Positions 53,975-64,000 of a DNA stretch of 64,000 bases are shown here, one piece after another. Source of the stretch: Pseudeuparius sepicola (lineage: Eukaryota; Arthropoda; Insecta; Coleoptera; Anthribidae); contig OY987298.1 of assembly GCA_963920635.1 (NCBI GenBank), positions 148,650,257 through 148,714,256 of the forward strand, given 5' to 3'. Within the stretch, counting starts at the first letter, position 1, and each line of letters opens with the position of its first letter. The position numbers were made by a program, and so were the translations under genes. The notes under the pieces were generated by a model that saw only the letters and a list, made by a program, of their open reading frames with translations, had not been told where the DNA came from and ran no database searches.

Positions 53975-56900
53975 ATGGACGTGTTCGTGTGTCGGCTGTG
54001 CTTAGATTTACTTAAGACTGGGGGTGAGGCGAAGCCCTTTGTTGGAAGGGTTAGGGACATTGTGCAGATCGTGGTTCCCGGACTGGTAAGAATCTCGTAA
54101 ATTATGTCGGTTTTTGGTTTTCCAGAATATAACGATTTTTTGGAAAGACGCTGGGGGCTAGGTTTCAAGATGGCCGTTCGTCCTCGTCTTTTGTTTTGGT
54201 TATTTATGCGTCCATAGGAGGCATTGAGTACCTCAATGATAGGAGGCGATCAAAACAATCTTTGGCGTTCACGTTTTTCAATTTCTTGACTAGGGCCAAC
54301 ATGTGTTTGGTAAGAAAAGGAGTAGAGAAAATAAATGGAAACGGAACTCAACATTAAAGCTGGATTTATAGATTGACGTAACGTAACGCAACCGTAAGAA
54401 GTTGAAACATACAAAAATTGACCGGGCAATTTATAGATTTACGTAACGTATGCCGTAACGTAACGTTTCCGTAAGAAGTTCGTCAACTTTTAACTTCTTA
54501 CGTTATGTCCTTACGTTCGACCAATGAAAACATTGGATTTTATCGATAAGGTAGAATACTGATATATTTGTTTACGTTTTAACTGTTTTTTTCCCTAATG
54601 CTTCTTAGTACTTTGGATAAGTATTTTTATATAATATATTAATATACACAGTGTCCAAGTTACCAAGTTTAAAACTGTACAAATCCGTAAAATCTTCATT
54701 TTTGGAGATAATCGCCTACACATTTTTTTGTTTGAAAGGCCTTCAAAAACCGCTTCTTTTGACCTTCCTACCATTTTCAAAATGCAAATCCAGGGACGGC
54801 TGCGATTTTTTTTACCCCCGATTTTCACAAAAACCATTTAGCAATTTTTTTATTTAAAATCTGACCCCACAGCGTTAATCATAACACACAAAAACCCCCA
54901 TATACCACATTTGAACAAAAAATATACAGGGCGTTCCATTCTGTAGGGTGTCAAAGTTGAGCAAAATAGGAATTTTAAAGGTAACTGCCGAGTCAAGTGT
55001 GCCATGGAATCCCCTCAAAACAGTTGAATGGTCAATAGGACCACTCGAGGTGTTGGTGTGCAATGGTCCAATACAAAATATACAGAGTGTTTTTTATCTG
55101 TGCCATCTCAAATTACTGAATTTTTGGAACTTTATACAGGTCAAAAATCGAGTACCTACCTGTATCAAAACCGCTCCACACACTATAAATGAACTACATC
55201 TAAAAAATACATACAGAAGCCTGCCAGTTAGTAAGTCCATATCAGTTAAGGTGGCTGGTGTGCCACAACACGAAACACACAGAAAATGTATCATCTTAGA
55301 CAGTAACTGTGTTGAGAAAGGTTCAATAATTTAAATGGTTTTTATTTGTTAGTTGGCATTTTGTAAATAAATACATTACTTTTGTGTTTATCAATATTTT
55401 TTCAATGATTCCAGATTCCAGAGCACTCTTGATCCGTACAATAGTTTCATAAAATTTCAGAATTTTGAGATGGCTCAAAGAAAAATACCCTGTATATGTT
55501 TGTAGTAAATATTTTCACACCATTTTGAGTGGTCCTGTTGGCCATTCAACTGTTTTGAAGGGATTCCATGGCACGCTTGACTCGCCAGATGCCTTTAAAA
55601 TTCCTATTTTGCTCAACTTTGACACCCTGCAGAATGGAACTCCCTGTATATTTTTTACTGAAAATTGGTGTACAGGGGTTTGGGGGTGTTCTAATTAACG
55701 CTGTGGGGTCAGACTTTAAATAAAAAAATCGCTAAATGGTTTTTGTGAAAATCGGGGGTATAAAAAAATCATACCCGGCCCTGGATTTGCATTTTGAAAG
55801 TGGCAGGAAAGTGAAAAGAAGCTGTTTTTGAAGGCCTTTCAAACAAAAAAAAGTTTAGGCGATTATCTCCAAAAATGAAGATTTTACGGATTTGTACAGT
55901 TTTAAAGTTGGACACCCTGTATAATAGGAATATTATGTTTTTGTGTACCTAATAAACCAAAGAGTACCAAAGTGTTTTTTTTTTGGGCACAATATTAACT
56001 AGGCACATTATTTAACGAAAAGAAGCAAGAGTTAGCATTTTCTTACATGAAATATTAATACAAACAAGTTTAGTCCAATTCACTGCCCTTGGAACACAAA
56101 AATCTTAAAAAAATATATACAGGGTTTTTCAGAAATACCTGGCATAGATTCTGGAGCATACAGAACTTAAAAAAATAATACTCGTAATATATTGACCATG
56201 TCGTGTCGATCGTCTTTAGTTTTTTAAATACAGGGCGTCCAGGTTTACTGTTTAAAATGAATATTGAAAGCAACTTCTAGTTTATACTAGGTACATTATC
56301 GAAATTTGCAGTTGTAGTTCTGGAGATGAAAAATCAGTAAAAACAGCTTTTACCCACAGCGTAAAGTGCATGCGCCATTATCATATCGCGCATGCGTCAA
56401 ACATAACGTAATGCATCTATAAATTGAAAATCCTGCCCTTTACGTTAACACTACGTTACGGTTGCGTTACGGTTACGTAACGTCAATCTATAAATCCAGC
56501 TTAAAAGTTAGTTTCTCGATTTTCCGTTTATACGAAGATGAATCTGATGGTCAATATTAGAGGCCCTGTATGACACGGAAAGTGACAGTTATTCGTTTTA
56601 ACAGAGGTTGGACAACGATCGGATCTCTCTCTCTGGCAAGGGTCTTATTTTCCCTATGAAATTCATTTTGTGCAACAGACATATATTTTTTCGCTCTTTC
56701 TATCATTCCCCTAGCAGCAGGATGTGTCAAAATTAGATTTTAAGGTTAAGCTAACGACATTTAACTGCCATAAACGTAGGTAGATGAGGGCACAGTTTAA
56801 AATGTATAAAAATATAGATAAAACCAATAAATTGGGTAGGTAGTAAGTATGTTATTTGCAAAGCTTCACTAATAATAATTATTGAAGTTTGAATGGAAAA

Positions 56901-59355
56901 GTGAAGAAACATATAATTTGTTCCAAGCAAACAGCAATTTTAGGATATCAGGATAAAAACATTTATTAAATTTTTGTAGGAATGTGGTATACTTATGTAG
57001 ATACATAAAATTAAACAAGGCTCTAGCATACCAACTAACTAAACTTTCGAATATTTCTTCAATAGGAATCGTAGCTGCAATAATAATTATTATTCCTTTC
57101 ATTTAAAAATAAAAATCAAAAAGGTCTTTTAAATGGTTTAAACTGTATGGTTTCGTTTCTTCAAACTCTCTTCTTATACCTACCGTCAAAATTTTAAGAC
57201 AATTAATACTGAAATTTGTACGGAGTAAAAAGTTGGAAAGTTTGTTTTGGTAATATGAATCAACCACTATTGAAAAACATGGTTAATAGAATTAGGCTGA
57301 ATAAAAAAATGAGTACCTAGTTATTTAATATCGATATTAGTCTTTCTTTCATTTTTTGTAAATAAAAGTTAATAACTTTTCAATGCAAGAGAGATCATCT
57401 ATATTTCAAAAAAGAAGACAACAGTGTTTTTGTTTTCAAAGATATATTGTGAGTAAATAGGAAAAATCAAACTAGTACAAGTTCTCAGAAATTTATACAT
57501 ATTTAATGGTTCTTTCTTGCTAAAGTCACGTTCATCAAACGTTGCAGGAGAGGATCGTTTCTTCAGCACAACCTGACACTCAAAATCCATGTCGAAGAAG
57601 TGAACCTGTGAAAGTTAAAGAACTAAATTTAAGCTACCTAAACATAATAAAACGCTGCCATCAAATGCTATTTTTTTATCAGCAAGAAATTTGTAATGGA
57701 ATATTAATACAAAATAAGCTCTGACTACACAAAAAGGGTTCTTTATATAAAATTCCCACCCGTGTTAACTTCTTTTTTGTCCGATTTTGTTGGTCTTAGT
57801 CTTAGTTATAAAGCTCCTTCAAAACTGTCTCTCTCTAACAGTTATTATAAATTCTAAAATATCCTTACAAGTAAGATTTTGTAAGTATTTTATTGCTATT
57901 CGTGGCGTTTTTTCCTGTAGGAGGTTTCGAAAAAATGTATTAGAATAAGTATTTACGAATTAAATTATATTACAGTCTCATTCCAAATTTCACGATAGGA
58001 AGAATTTTCTAATTGCAAACAACTTTTTTCGTATTTTTTAGTTTTCTCCTTTCGAGAAGCAACGAAAATTTTAAAAAATTAACAAAATAGGTCAAAAAAT
58101 TATGGAGGTGGAAGTTTTGATGTGGAAGATCCTGTATAGTTTTCTGGAATATACGTCTCTTCGTTATGAGAATTTTGTCGTAGAAAAATTTCCTTTACAG
58201 TAACAAAATATTATAAACCAATCCAAAGTTATCACGCACAACTTATATAATAAATACATTTTTTATTATTCCATGAAACGAAAAATGCCTATGCTGGTCC
58301 AGTAAATACCTATACCCAACAGGTTTTACCTCCTTGAAGGCAAAAACTTTAGAATTATCTCTTTAACATTGGGAAATTTTCATAAGAATTCTAATAAGTG
58401 GTTTGTATAACCTTATGGACTTTTATTGAAAACAAATAGGTACTAATATTTAATATTAATTTAGGTACCTTATGTTATGTTGCTGATGCAGATTAAGGAA
58501 ATTATTCTGCAGATTAAAATCACAGATCAAACAAAAAATAAAAAGGAACTAGATACTTATGTAATTAAATTTACTTACCTCGCAAAGTTTCGTATCATTT
58601 CCAACTCTCATGTTAGGGTATTTCATTTGCACTTTCCATCGTGCTCGTTCTTCTGCGCTTTTTTGAAGGGTGTTAAGAAAAATCCATCCTGCTCAGAATT
58701 CTTGCAGTTTCTTATTACGCAAGATGTCATTTTTACCTTTTAACACTCCTTTTTGCAAAAGAAAATTAGCACGCTCAATAATCGTATATTTATTTCTTAT
58801 CTATGCTCAATAATTTGTTGACAGTTTGTTGACAAACTGACACCCGTCAATATAAAAATATAATAAAAACAATGTTACTAGATCTGCCAAAATCTATTGT
58901 CCAACCTCTGTTAAAACGAATAACTGTCACTTTTCGTGTCATACAGGGCCTCTAGTCAATATTTAGTGTTGGAAATTAGCCAGAACAGTCCAATACCGGC
59001 TTTCCCCTTTTCCCAGAACTTGGACGTGTCGCTGGACCCGTCCATCTGTATCAAATGCCTTCCATCGCTCGCTCGGCTGTATCAATTCAAGTCGAGAGTG
59101 TTGGACCTCGAGGGGAAGGTGCGAGAGAAGGTGGGCAACTACAAGAGCCGGCTCGTTGCGAGGGTGGTGTCGACTGACAGAGAACAACCGGGAGGGGGCG
59201 GGGCCGAAGGCGTGCCCCCCGTCGACAGCAAGGCCAAGTTCCGCATGTGCAGGACGTGCCTGATACCGACCGGAAGCGAGAGCTTCCTGACGCTGAGGCC
59301 GAGCGAGCCGGACCCGTACCTGAGCAGCATGCTGAGTATGTGCCTCGCCGAAGTG
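53975..59355 (+). CDS. ZAD zinc-finger protein, first two exons (partial gene)
   Basis: Exon 1 53975-54085 (111 nt; ATG in context caacaATGG): MDVFVCRLCLDLLKTGGEAK...VVPGL, donor gtaaga. Exon 2 59017-59355 (339 nt) after ttttcccag: NLDVSLDPSICIKCLPSLAR, LYQFKSRVLDLEGK..., donor gtgagt; both junctions are phase 0. Together they give a full ZAD (zinc-finger-associated domain): CRLC in exon 1, CIKC in exon 2, then the helix ahead of a Gly-rich linker. Exon 2 then starts what looks like a second ZAD: FRMCRTCLIPTGSESFLTLR...SSMLSMCLAEV. ZAD proteins are arthropod transcription factors that dimerise through this domain; finger exons should follow downstream but were not found before 64 kb. Exon 2 is strongly GC-rich against its surroundings, as expected of constrained coding DNA. 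Confidence 0.8.
54358..56501. mobile_element. DNA transposon with TAA duplication in the ZAD gene intron
   Basis: Ends AGCTGGATTTATAGATTGAC and inverse at 56501, flanked by TAA (54355-54357, 56502-56504), a PIF/Harbinger-like target. Subterminal runs of GTAACGTAACG. The interior is mostly the nested foldback 54647-55919. No transposase found. Confidence 0.7.
54647..55919. mobile_element. Foldback element, TA target site, nested
   Basis: 1273 bp; ends CACAGTGTCC / ...GGACACCCTG next to TA. The arms include tttgaaaggccttcaaaaa and tcaagtgtgccatggaatcc. Single-arm relatives at 61030-61440 and 13878-14010. Confidence 0.8.
56558..58954 (-). mobile_element. THAP-bearing non-autonomous DNA transposon, copy 2
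   Basis: 2397 bp, same ends as 29915-31837 (TAGAGGCCCTGTATGACACG), flanked by a perfect 8-bp duplication GTCAATAT (56550-56557, 58955-58962). The right end is only 54 bp from the acceptor of the ZAD gene exon 2. It has an additional insertion relative to copy 1 near 57850-58250. Confidence 0.87.
57399..58730 (-). pseudogene. Split THAP domain inside transposon copy 2
   Basis: Exon A starts ATG at 58730: MTSCVIRNCKNSEQDGFFLT, then a small frameshift in an A-run, RARWKVQMKYPNMRVGNDTK, LCE, donor gtaagt at 58578. Exon B from 57605 after tttcacag: VHFFDMDFECQVVLKKRSSP. This gives C-x4-C...C-x2-H of a THAP DNA-binding domain. No catalytic domain follows, so the element is non-autonomous. Confidence 0.7.
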
Positions 59356-59575
59356 GTGAGTGGACGCCTATTCGATTTTCGGATTTTTGGGTTCGGGACA
59401 TGTATTTAAAAAATAATTGGGTTTTGCATTATTTTGTGTGGAATGCAGAATACTGATCGCAAACATTGCCAGACCTGGACCGACACTATATCAAAGACCC
59501 GAGCATGACGTCATATTTCATTGTTGTTTACGGACTGGGGTGGCGCCACTCGACTCAAAAAAATGGCAACTTATT

Positions 59576-59694
59576 AGCTGAGTTCGGCGTTAGTCCTCCA
59601 TTCGCTCTTTTTGCTCCGACAACAATGGTTTCTATGGCAATTTATTGTTGTTGGAGCAAAAAGAGCGAACGGAGGACCATTTCCGAACTCAGCT
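59576..59694. mobile_element. Short MITE
   Basis: 119 bp; arms of about 55 bp starting AGCTGAGTTCGG, flanked by ATT on both sides. 59700-61020 contains only short repeat strings (60411-60461, 60697-60760). Confidence 0.75.
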
Positions 59695-61029
59695 ATTATA
59701 GGTTATAGGGGGGTAATCTGTGGTTATTGGTATGTCAGTTACTGACGTTTAAAATGTCCCAAATTTTAAATATCCAGCTTTATAACGATTTGCCTTCTTT
59801 TTATGGTAACGAATTTTTTTTCCCATTAACACAGCTTTTATAGGTAGATTTGTTTGTGATAACATGAAATTTCCATGCACATGAGGAAAATGGTATGCAC
59901 ACTGCACAAACCATTAGGTGAATTGCAGAAGAATAAACACTATTTTGGAATTATGGGATGATCTGATCAACCAACTGAAGAAGCGAAAATTCTAGATATT
60001 ATTTTGGAAGAGTATTTGGTAACGTATGCAAGAATGAAAATAGAAAATTTTGTTTATAACTCCAAAGCGAGCCAATAGTCCTCCATACAAAGAAGAAACT
60101 GAAAAATCTAATGCGTTTTATGTTTACTTACACTACAACCAGACATGGACTTCATTTCAAACCAAAAGGTACCTACCAAATACTCTTGCTTGCTTTTTAG
60201 ACTCGCTTTTCTTAAGAAAATGGAAATATGCCATGTGAACTTGTCAAATTAGAGGGACATAACAAACAAATATTTTATTTTGGATATTAAATTCGTTGTA
60301 ACAGACACATTTGCATGTTTTTAGTTTATAAAAGATTCTGCAACAATGGTGTTTTAACATTAAACCACTGTGTAAATTTGTTTCGTCGTGTGGCGCCAGT
60401 GGCGATCGCTTGAAACAGCGCTATGCACAGGTCTTTAATATAGTGTTGGTCCAGGCCAGACTAACATTTCAATTTATCTTCTGTCACACATCCAGCCTCC
60501 GTCAAGCTGACACTTATCAGTATAAGCCACCAAATACAGTATTTTTTTTATTCACAAGTTCTTCCACCAATAAACAGCACTGTAATCTTGACTAATATTA
60601 TTATTTATTATTACACTACAAACTCAAGGCTGTAATAATTATATGATACTAATGATATATATATATGTACATATATAATGGTAAATATCAAGGTATACAG
60701 GGTGTTCCATAATTATGTGCAAATATATGAAGGAAGGTTTTAAGGGGGAATCTTTCATGTTAAATTTTTTGATTTAAGGCTCCCCTGCAAAGTAATTGCA
60801 TACTTAAAAGGGACAATAAATTCGGTTTTGTTTTTTAAAATGGTTTAATCTAGAAACTTGAATTTTGAGATAAATCACCTTACATCCTATACATATACAG
60901 TGTGGTCCATTTGGAATGGGGCCACCCCTGTACATTTTTTATTTTTCATCCTATTTTAGCCGTTTTTTTTTTCTAAAAGATAAGTCATAAAAAATTCTAC
61001 TTTGGTGCAAAATTTGAGATCTCGATCTC

Positions 61030-61440
61030 AATTTTCAAATGACGAAAATCATTTAGCGATTTTTTTATTTAAAATCTGACATCACAGCGTTAATCAAGAC
61101 ACCCTTAGACCCCCATATACCAAATTTGAATAAAAAATATGCAGGTAGTTCCATTTTGCGGGTTGTCAAAGTTCAGAAAAGTAGGAATTTTAAAGGCATC
61201 TGGCAAGTCAAGTGTGCCATGGAATCCCCTCAAAAAGTTGAATGCTCAACAGGACCACTCAAAGTGTTGATGTGCAAAGATTCAATACAAAAATATACAG
61301 GGTATTTTTCTCTGGGCCATCTCAAAATGCTGAATTTTTTTGAAACTTTATACTGGCCATGAGTGCTCTGGAATTATTGAAAAAACATTAACAAACACAA
61401 AAGTAATTTATTTCTTTACAAAATGCCCACCAACAAATAA
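61030..61440. repeat. Single-arm copy of the 54.6-kb foldback family
   Basis: Colinear with 54835-55390 (atttaaaatctgac, tcaagtgtgccatggaatcc), moderately diverged. Confidence 0.75.
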
Positions 61441-61493
61441 AAAAACAATTTAAATTATCGGACTATCCTCAATAAGAAGAAAACTCTAATTCT

Positions 61494-61790
61494 AATTATT
61501 ATTATTTTAAAAGGTCACCTTTTAAAATAAAAAAGGTGTTCAAACAATCCGCCATTATTATTTATGCAAATGTTGCATCTTTTTAAAACTGAATTTGTCG
61601 CCTTTCTTACAGAGCGCTTGTCAATACTGGCAATTGCTTCTAAAACAGCTACTCTTAATTCAACAATTGTCTGATACTTTATTTTGTACCGTTCCCCACA
61701 AAAAGAAATCTAAAACAGACAAATCGGGGGATCGGGGCTGCCAGGAAATTTCTCCCTATCCAACTATTTGGATAGAGCTGACCTAGGTAC
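61494..61790 (-). pseudogene. Mariner-like transposase C-terminal fragment
   Basis: The minus strand reads PRSPDLSVLDFFLWGTVQNK, then after a frameshift QTIVELRVAVLEAIASIDKR...RCNICINNNGGLFEHL: the last catalytic-domain block (SPDLxxxDFFLWG) and C-terminus of a mariner-type transposase. A second copy is at 63040-63330. Confidence 0.75.
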
Positions 61791-61987
61791 GTTTCGTGAG
61801 TTTTACCGTTATCTGTGTTGTTCTTGTTCGTGTTATTAGTAGTTATTTATTGTGCAAATGGGCTCGATACTGACCTGGACTTACTTATGACCCGGTTGCA
61901 TTTTTTGCAGCATTGATGCCAACTTAGGATATCGAAATTACCAATTGACAGTCCAAGTAAGGACTTCTTAAAATAATTTGACTATAC
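61790..61987. repeat. Dispersed repeat, truncated copy 3
   Basis: Right third only of the repeat at 40413-41036 (acgtttcgtgagttttaccg ... aaaataatttgac). Confidence 0.8.
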
Positions 61988-62171
61988 CAGTAGTGAATAA
62001 AACTCAAGCACTATATGCAAGCAGAGATCAACTTCAAAGGTCCCAGTTCGTCGTTTAAAATTTAAAATTAAAACATTTCTCAATCTAAATAAGTTAGACA
62101 ATTGACAGCTTAATGGCGGCAAATTTAAAATTTGCGAATGTTCCCGGGAGTTTTCGAGTCAATGCTCCCAT

Positions 62172-62414
62172 TTGTTGGGAATATTCCCAATTTTTAATGC
62201 TCCCGTCATTGACTGACGTATTAATAAAGACTGCTCACGGCTGTCATGTTTGACAGTTCTCTGGCTCACCATGCGCTTCCCGGAGACAAAATACAATGCA
62301 AAATATATTATTGACCGTAAGCGCCATCTACTTTCCAGGACATGAAGCTATAGCCGTGAGAAGTCTTATTAATACGTCAGTCGACGCACCTGTCCCGGGA
62401 ATATTCCCAGCGAC
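62172..62414. mobile_element. MITE-like inverted repeat
   Basis: Arms share GGGAATATTCCC, GACTGACGTATTAATAA and CTCACGGCT in opposite orientation, spacer about 80 bp. Ends uncertain. Confidence 0.5.
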
Positions 62415-62423
62415 CCATCTCTA

Positions 62424-63951
62424 CAGGGTGAGGTTTTTTCGATGCCCACTATGGGGATCTCGGAAACTAGCAGAGCTAGAACAAAGGTTAAATGGGGAAA
62501 GAATTGCAATTTTGAATGCTCAATCTAATGCCCTTTTTGGATTTTTTAAAAAGTTCATGGCTCACTAGATATTTTGAAAATAGTGATTTTTGCTATTTCA
62601 TCAGATCTCTGTAGCTCCGTTATTTCTGATTATACAGAAAAACTGTAGAGACCAAAATTGTAGATAATTTTGGGCTTAATAAGATAATCTGATCCAATCT
62701 TTTATGTTGTTTGTGATTTTTGAGATATGACATAAACTTGTGTTTTTTTAAAACGTAAATCATAGTCGGCTGTGGCCTTATCAAATCGGCCATTTTTTGA
62801 GCTTTCCAAAGATATAATACTTTTCATAGTTATTATAAAAAATAAAAGAGCTATGGCTAATTTTCTTTTTTTTTTTTTAATTTTCAAATAGTCAGCCATG
62901 GAATATTTTCATAATTGTTACGTTCTATTTTATAATTAGACATACTTCAAACTTTCTAATATTTTGTTTTTAGCTGGTAACAAAATTAACAAAATAAAAC
63001 CAAAATTAAAAACTCAAATTCAAGTTATTATTATTTTTAGAGGTCACCTTTTAAAATAAAAAAGGTGTTCAAACAATCCACCATTATTATTTATGCAAAT
63101 ATTGCATCTCTTTAAAACTGAATTTGTCGCCTTTCTTAGAGAGCGCCTGTCAATACTGGCAATTGCTTCTAAAACAGCTACTCTTAATTCAGCAATTGTC
63201 TCATACTTTATTTTGTACTGTTCCCCACAATAAAGAAATCCAAAACAGACAAATCGGGTGATCGGGGCTGCCAGGAAATAGGTCTATTTCTTCCTATCCA
63301 ACTATTTGGATAGAGCTGATCTAGGTAATTTCTTACGGGCAAATAATTATGTTGTAGAGCTCCATCATGATAATTTGTATTTTATTTTGTTACATTTTGA
63401 TACCAGCTAAAAATAAAATATTAGAAACTTTGAAGTATGTCTAATAAAATAGAACGTAATTATGAAAATATTCCATGGCTGACTATGTGAAAATTAAAAA
63501 AAAAAACAGAAAATTAGCTATAGCTATTTTATTTTTTATAATAACTATGCCGAGTATTATATCTTTGGAAAGCTCAAGAAATGGCCGATTTGATAAGGCC
63601 ACAACCAACTATGATTTATATTTAAAAACACAAGTTTATGTCATATCTCAAAAATCACAAACAACATAGAAATTGGATTAGATTATCTTATTAAGACCAA
63701 AATTATCTACAATTTTTGTCTCCACAGTTTTTCTGTATAATCAGAAATAACGGAGCTACAGAGAGAGATCTGATGAAATAGCAAAAAATCACTCTTTTCA
63801 AAATATCTAGTGAGCCATGAACTTTTTTAAAAATCCAAAAGGGGCATTAGATTGAGCATTCAAAATTGCAATTCTTTCCCCATTTAACCTTTGTTCTAGC
63901 TCTGCTAGTTTCCGAGATCCCCATAGCGGGCATCGAAAAAAACTCACCCTG
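62424..63951. mobile_element. Large foldback element carrying a mariner fragment
   Basis: 1528 bp; ends CAGGGTGAGGTTTTTTCGAT and inverse ...AAACTCACCCTG, flanked by TA; arms of about 550 bp. The centre (63040-63330) holds the mariner-like C-terminal fragment also found at 61494-61790. Confidence 0.87.
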
Positions 63952-64000
63952 TATATCTTGATATATCATGCCAACCTTGAATTTTGGTATACCGATTTTT

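Noticed and set aside
59087..59401. Minus-strand Arg/Ser-rich frame of 104 codons
   Set aside because: Antisense of the GC-rich ZAD exon 2; GC-rich sequence lacks stops by composition.
1..64000. tRNA, rRNA or other structured RNA genes
   Set aside because: No tRNA A/B-box pair with a cloverleaf and no rRNA-like segment was recognised by eye; a covariance-model scan would be needed to exclude small RNAs.

Overview
Eukaryotic nuclear DNA, AT-rich (roughly two-thirds A+T by eye), with short phase-compatible introns, arrays of C2H2 zinc fingers, a ZAD zinc-finger gene (an arthropod-type domain), and very many transposons. This fits an insect with a repeat-rich genome, possibly a beetle; the order is inference. 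Bacterial features such as operons or ribosome binding sites do not apply.

Layout. (1) 0.8-28.6 kb and 42.8-47.3 kb, all on the minus strand: a cluster of large terminal exons coding for C2H2 zinc-finger arrays. Family A (0.8-12.9 kb) has two open exons and one broken array. Family B (17-28.6 and 42.8-45.1 kb) has two 13-finger exons, one 11-finger exon, one short 6-finger exon and one pseudogene, plus a relic at 47.2 kb. Where the first exon base is visible, each starts just after a splice acceptor in the same phase, directly before a short Ser-Asp-rich acidic leader. No 5' exon was found, so they are either tandem gene copies with unseen small exons or alternative 3' exons of one gene. (2) 32.58-37.17 kb: a structurally complete P-superfamily transposon with perfect terminal inverted repeats, a perfect 8-bp target duplication and an apparently intact three-exon THAP-transposase gene of about 910 residues, inserted in an older LINE fragment. 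(3) 53.98-59.36 kb, plus strand: the first two exons of a ZAD zinc-finger gene, with transposons in its intron; the gene runs on beyond what can be recognised. (4) Between these lie many foldback/MITE elements (mostly TA-flanked, some with 8-bp or 3-bp duplications), LINE reverse-transcriptase pieces, mariner-like transposase relics, and two copies of a non-autonomous element that carries a THAP domain.

Most unusual: between 38 and 54 kb there are about a dozen tiny perfect palindromes (16-48 nt), each flanked directly by 7-10 bp direct repeats. Two loci carry the same 25-nt palindrome with different flanking repeats, two others share the same 12-bp arms, one is nested in another, and one has a palindrome-free paralogous site in the window. 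They behave like ultra-short transposon insertions, and several begin CANAG, like the ends of the nearby intact P element.

The genes do not form a pathway. The window is a transcription-factor (zinc-finger) neighbourhood that grew by segmental and finger-level duplication and was then broken and padded by transposons; several insertions can be dated relative to the duplications because the paralogous copy keeps an empty site.
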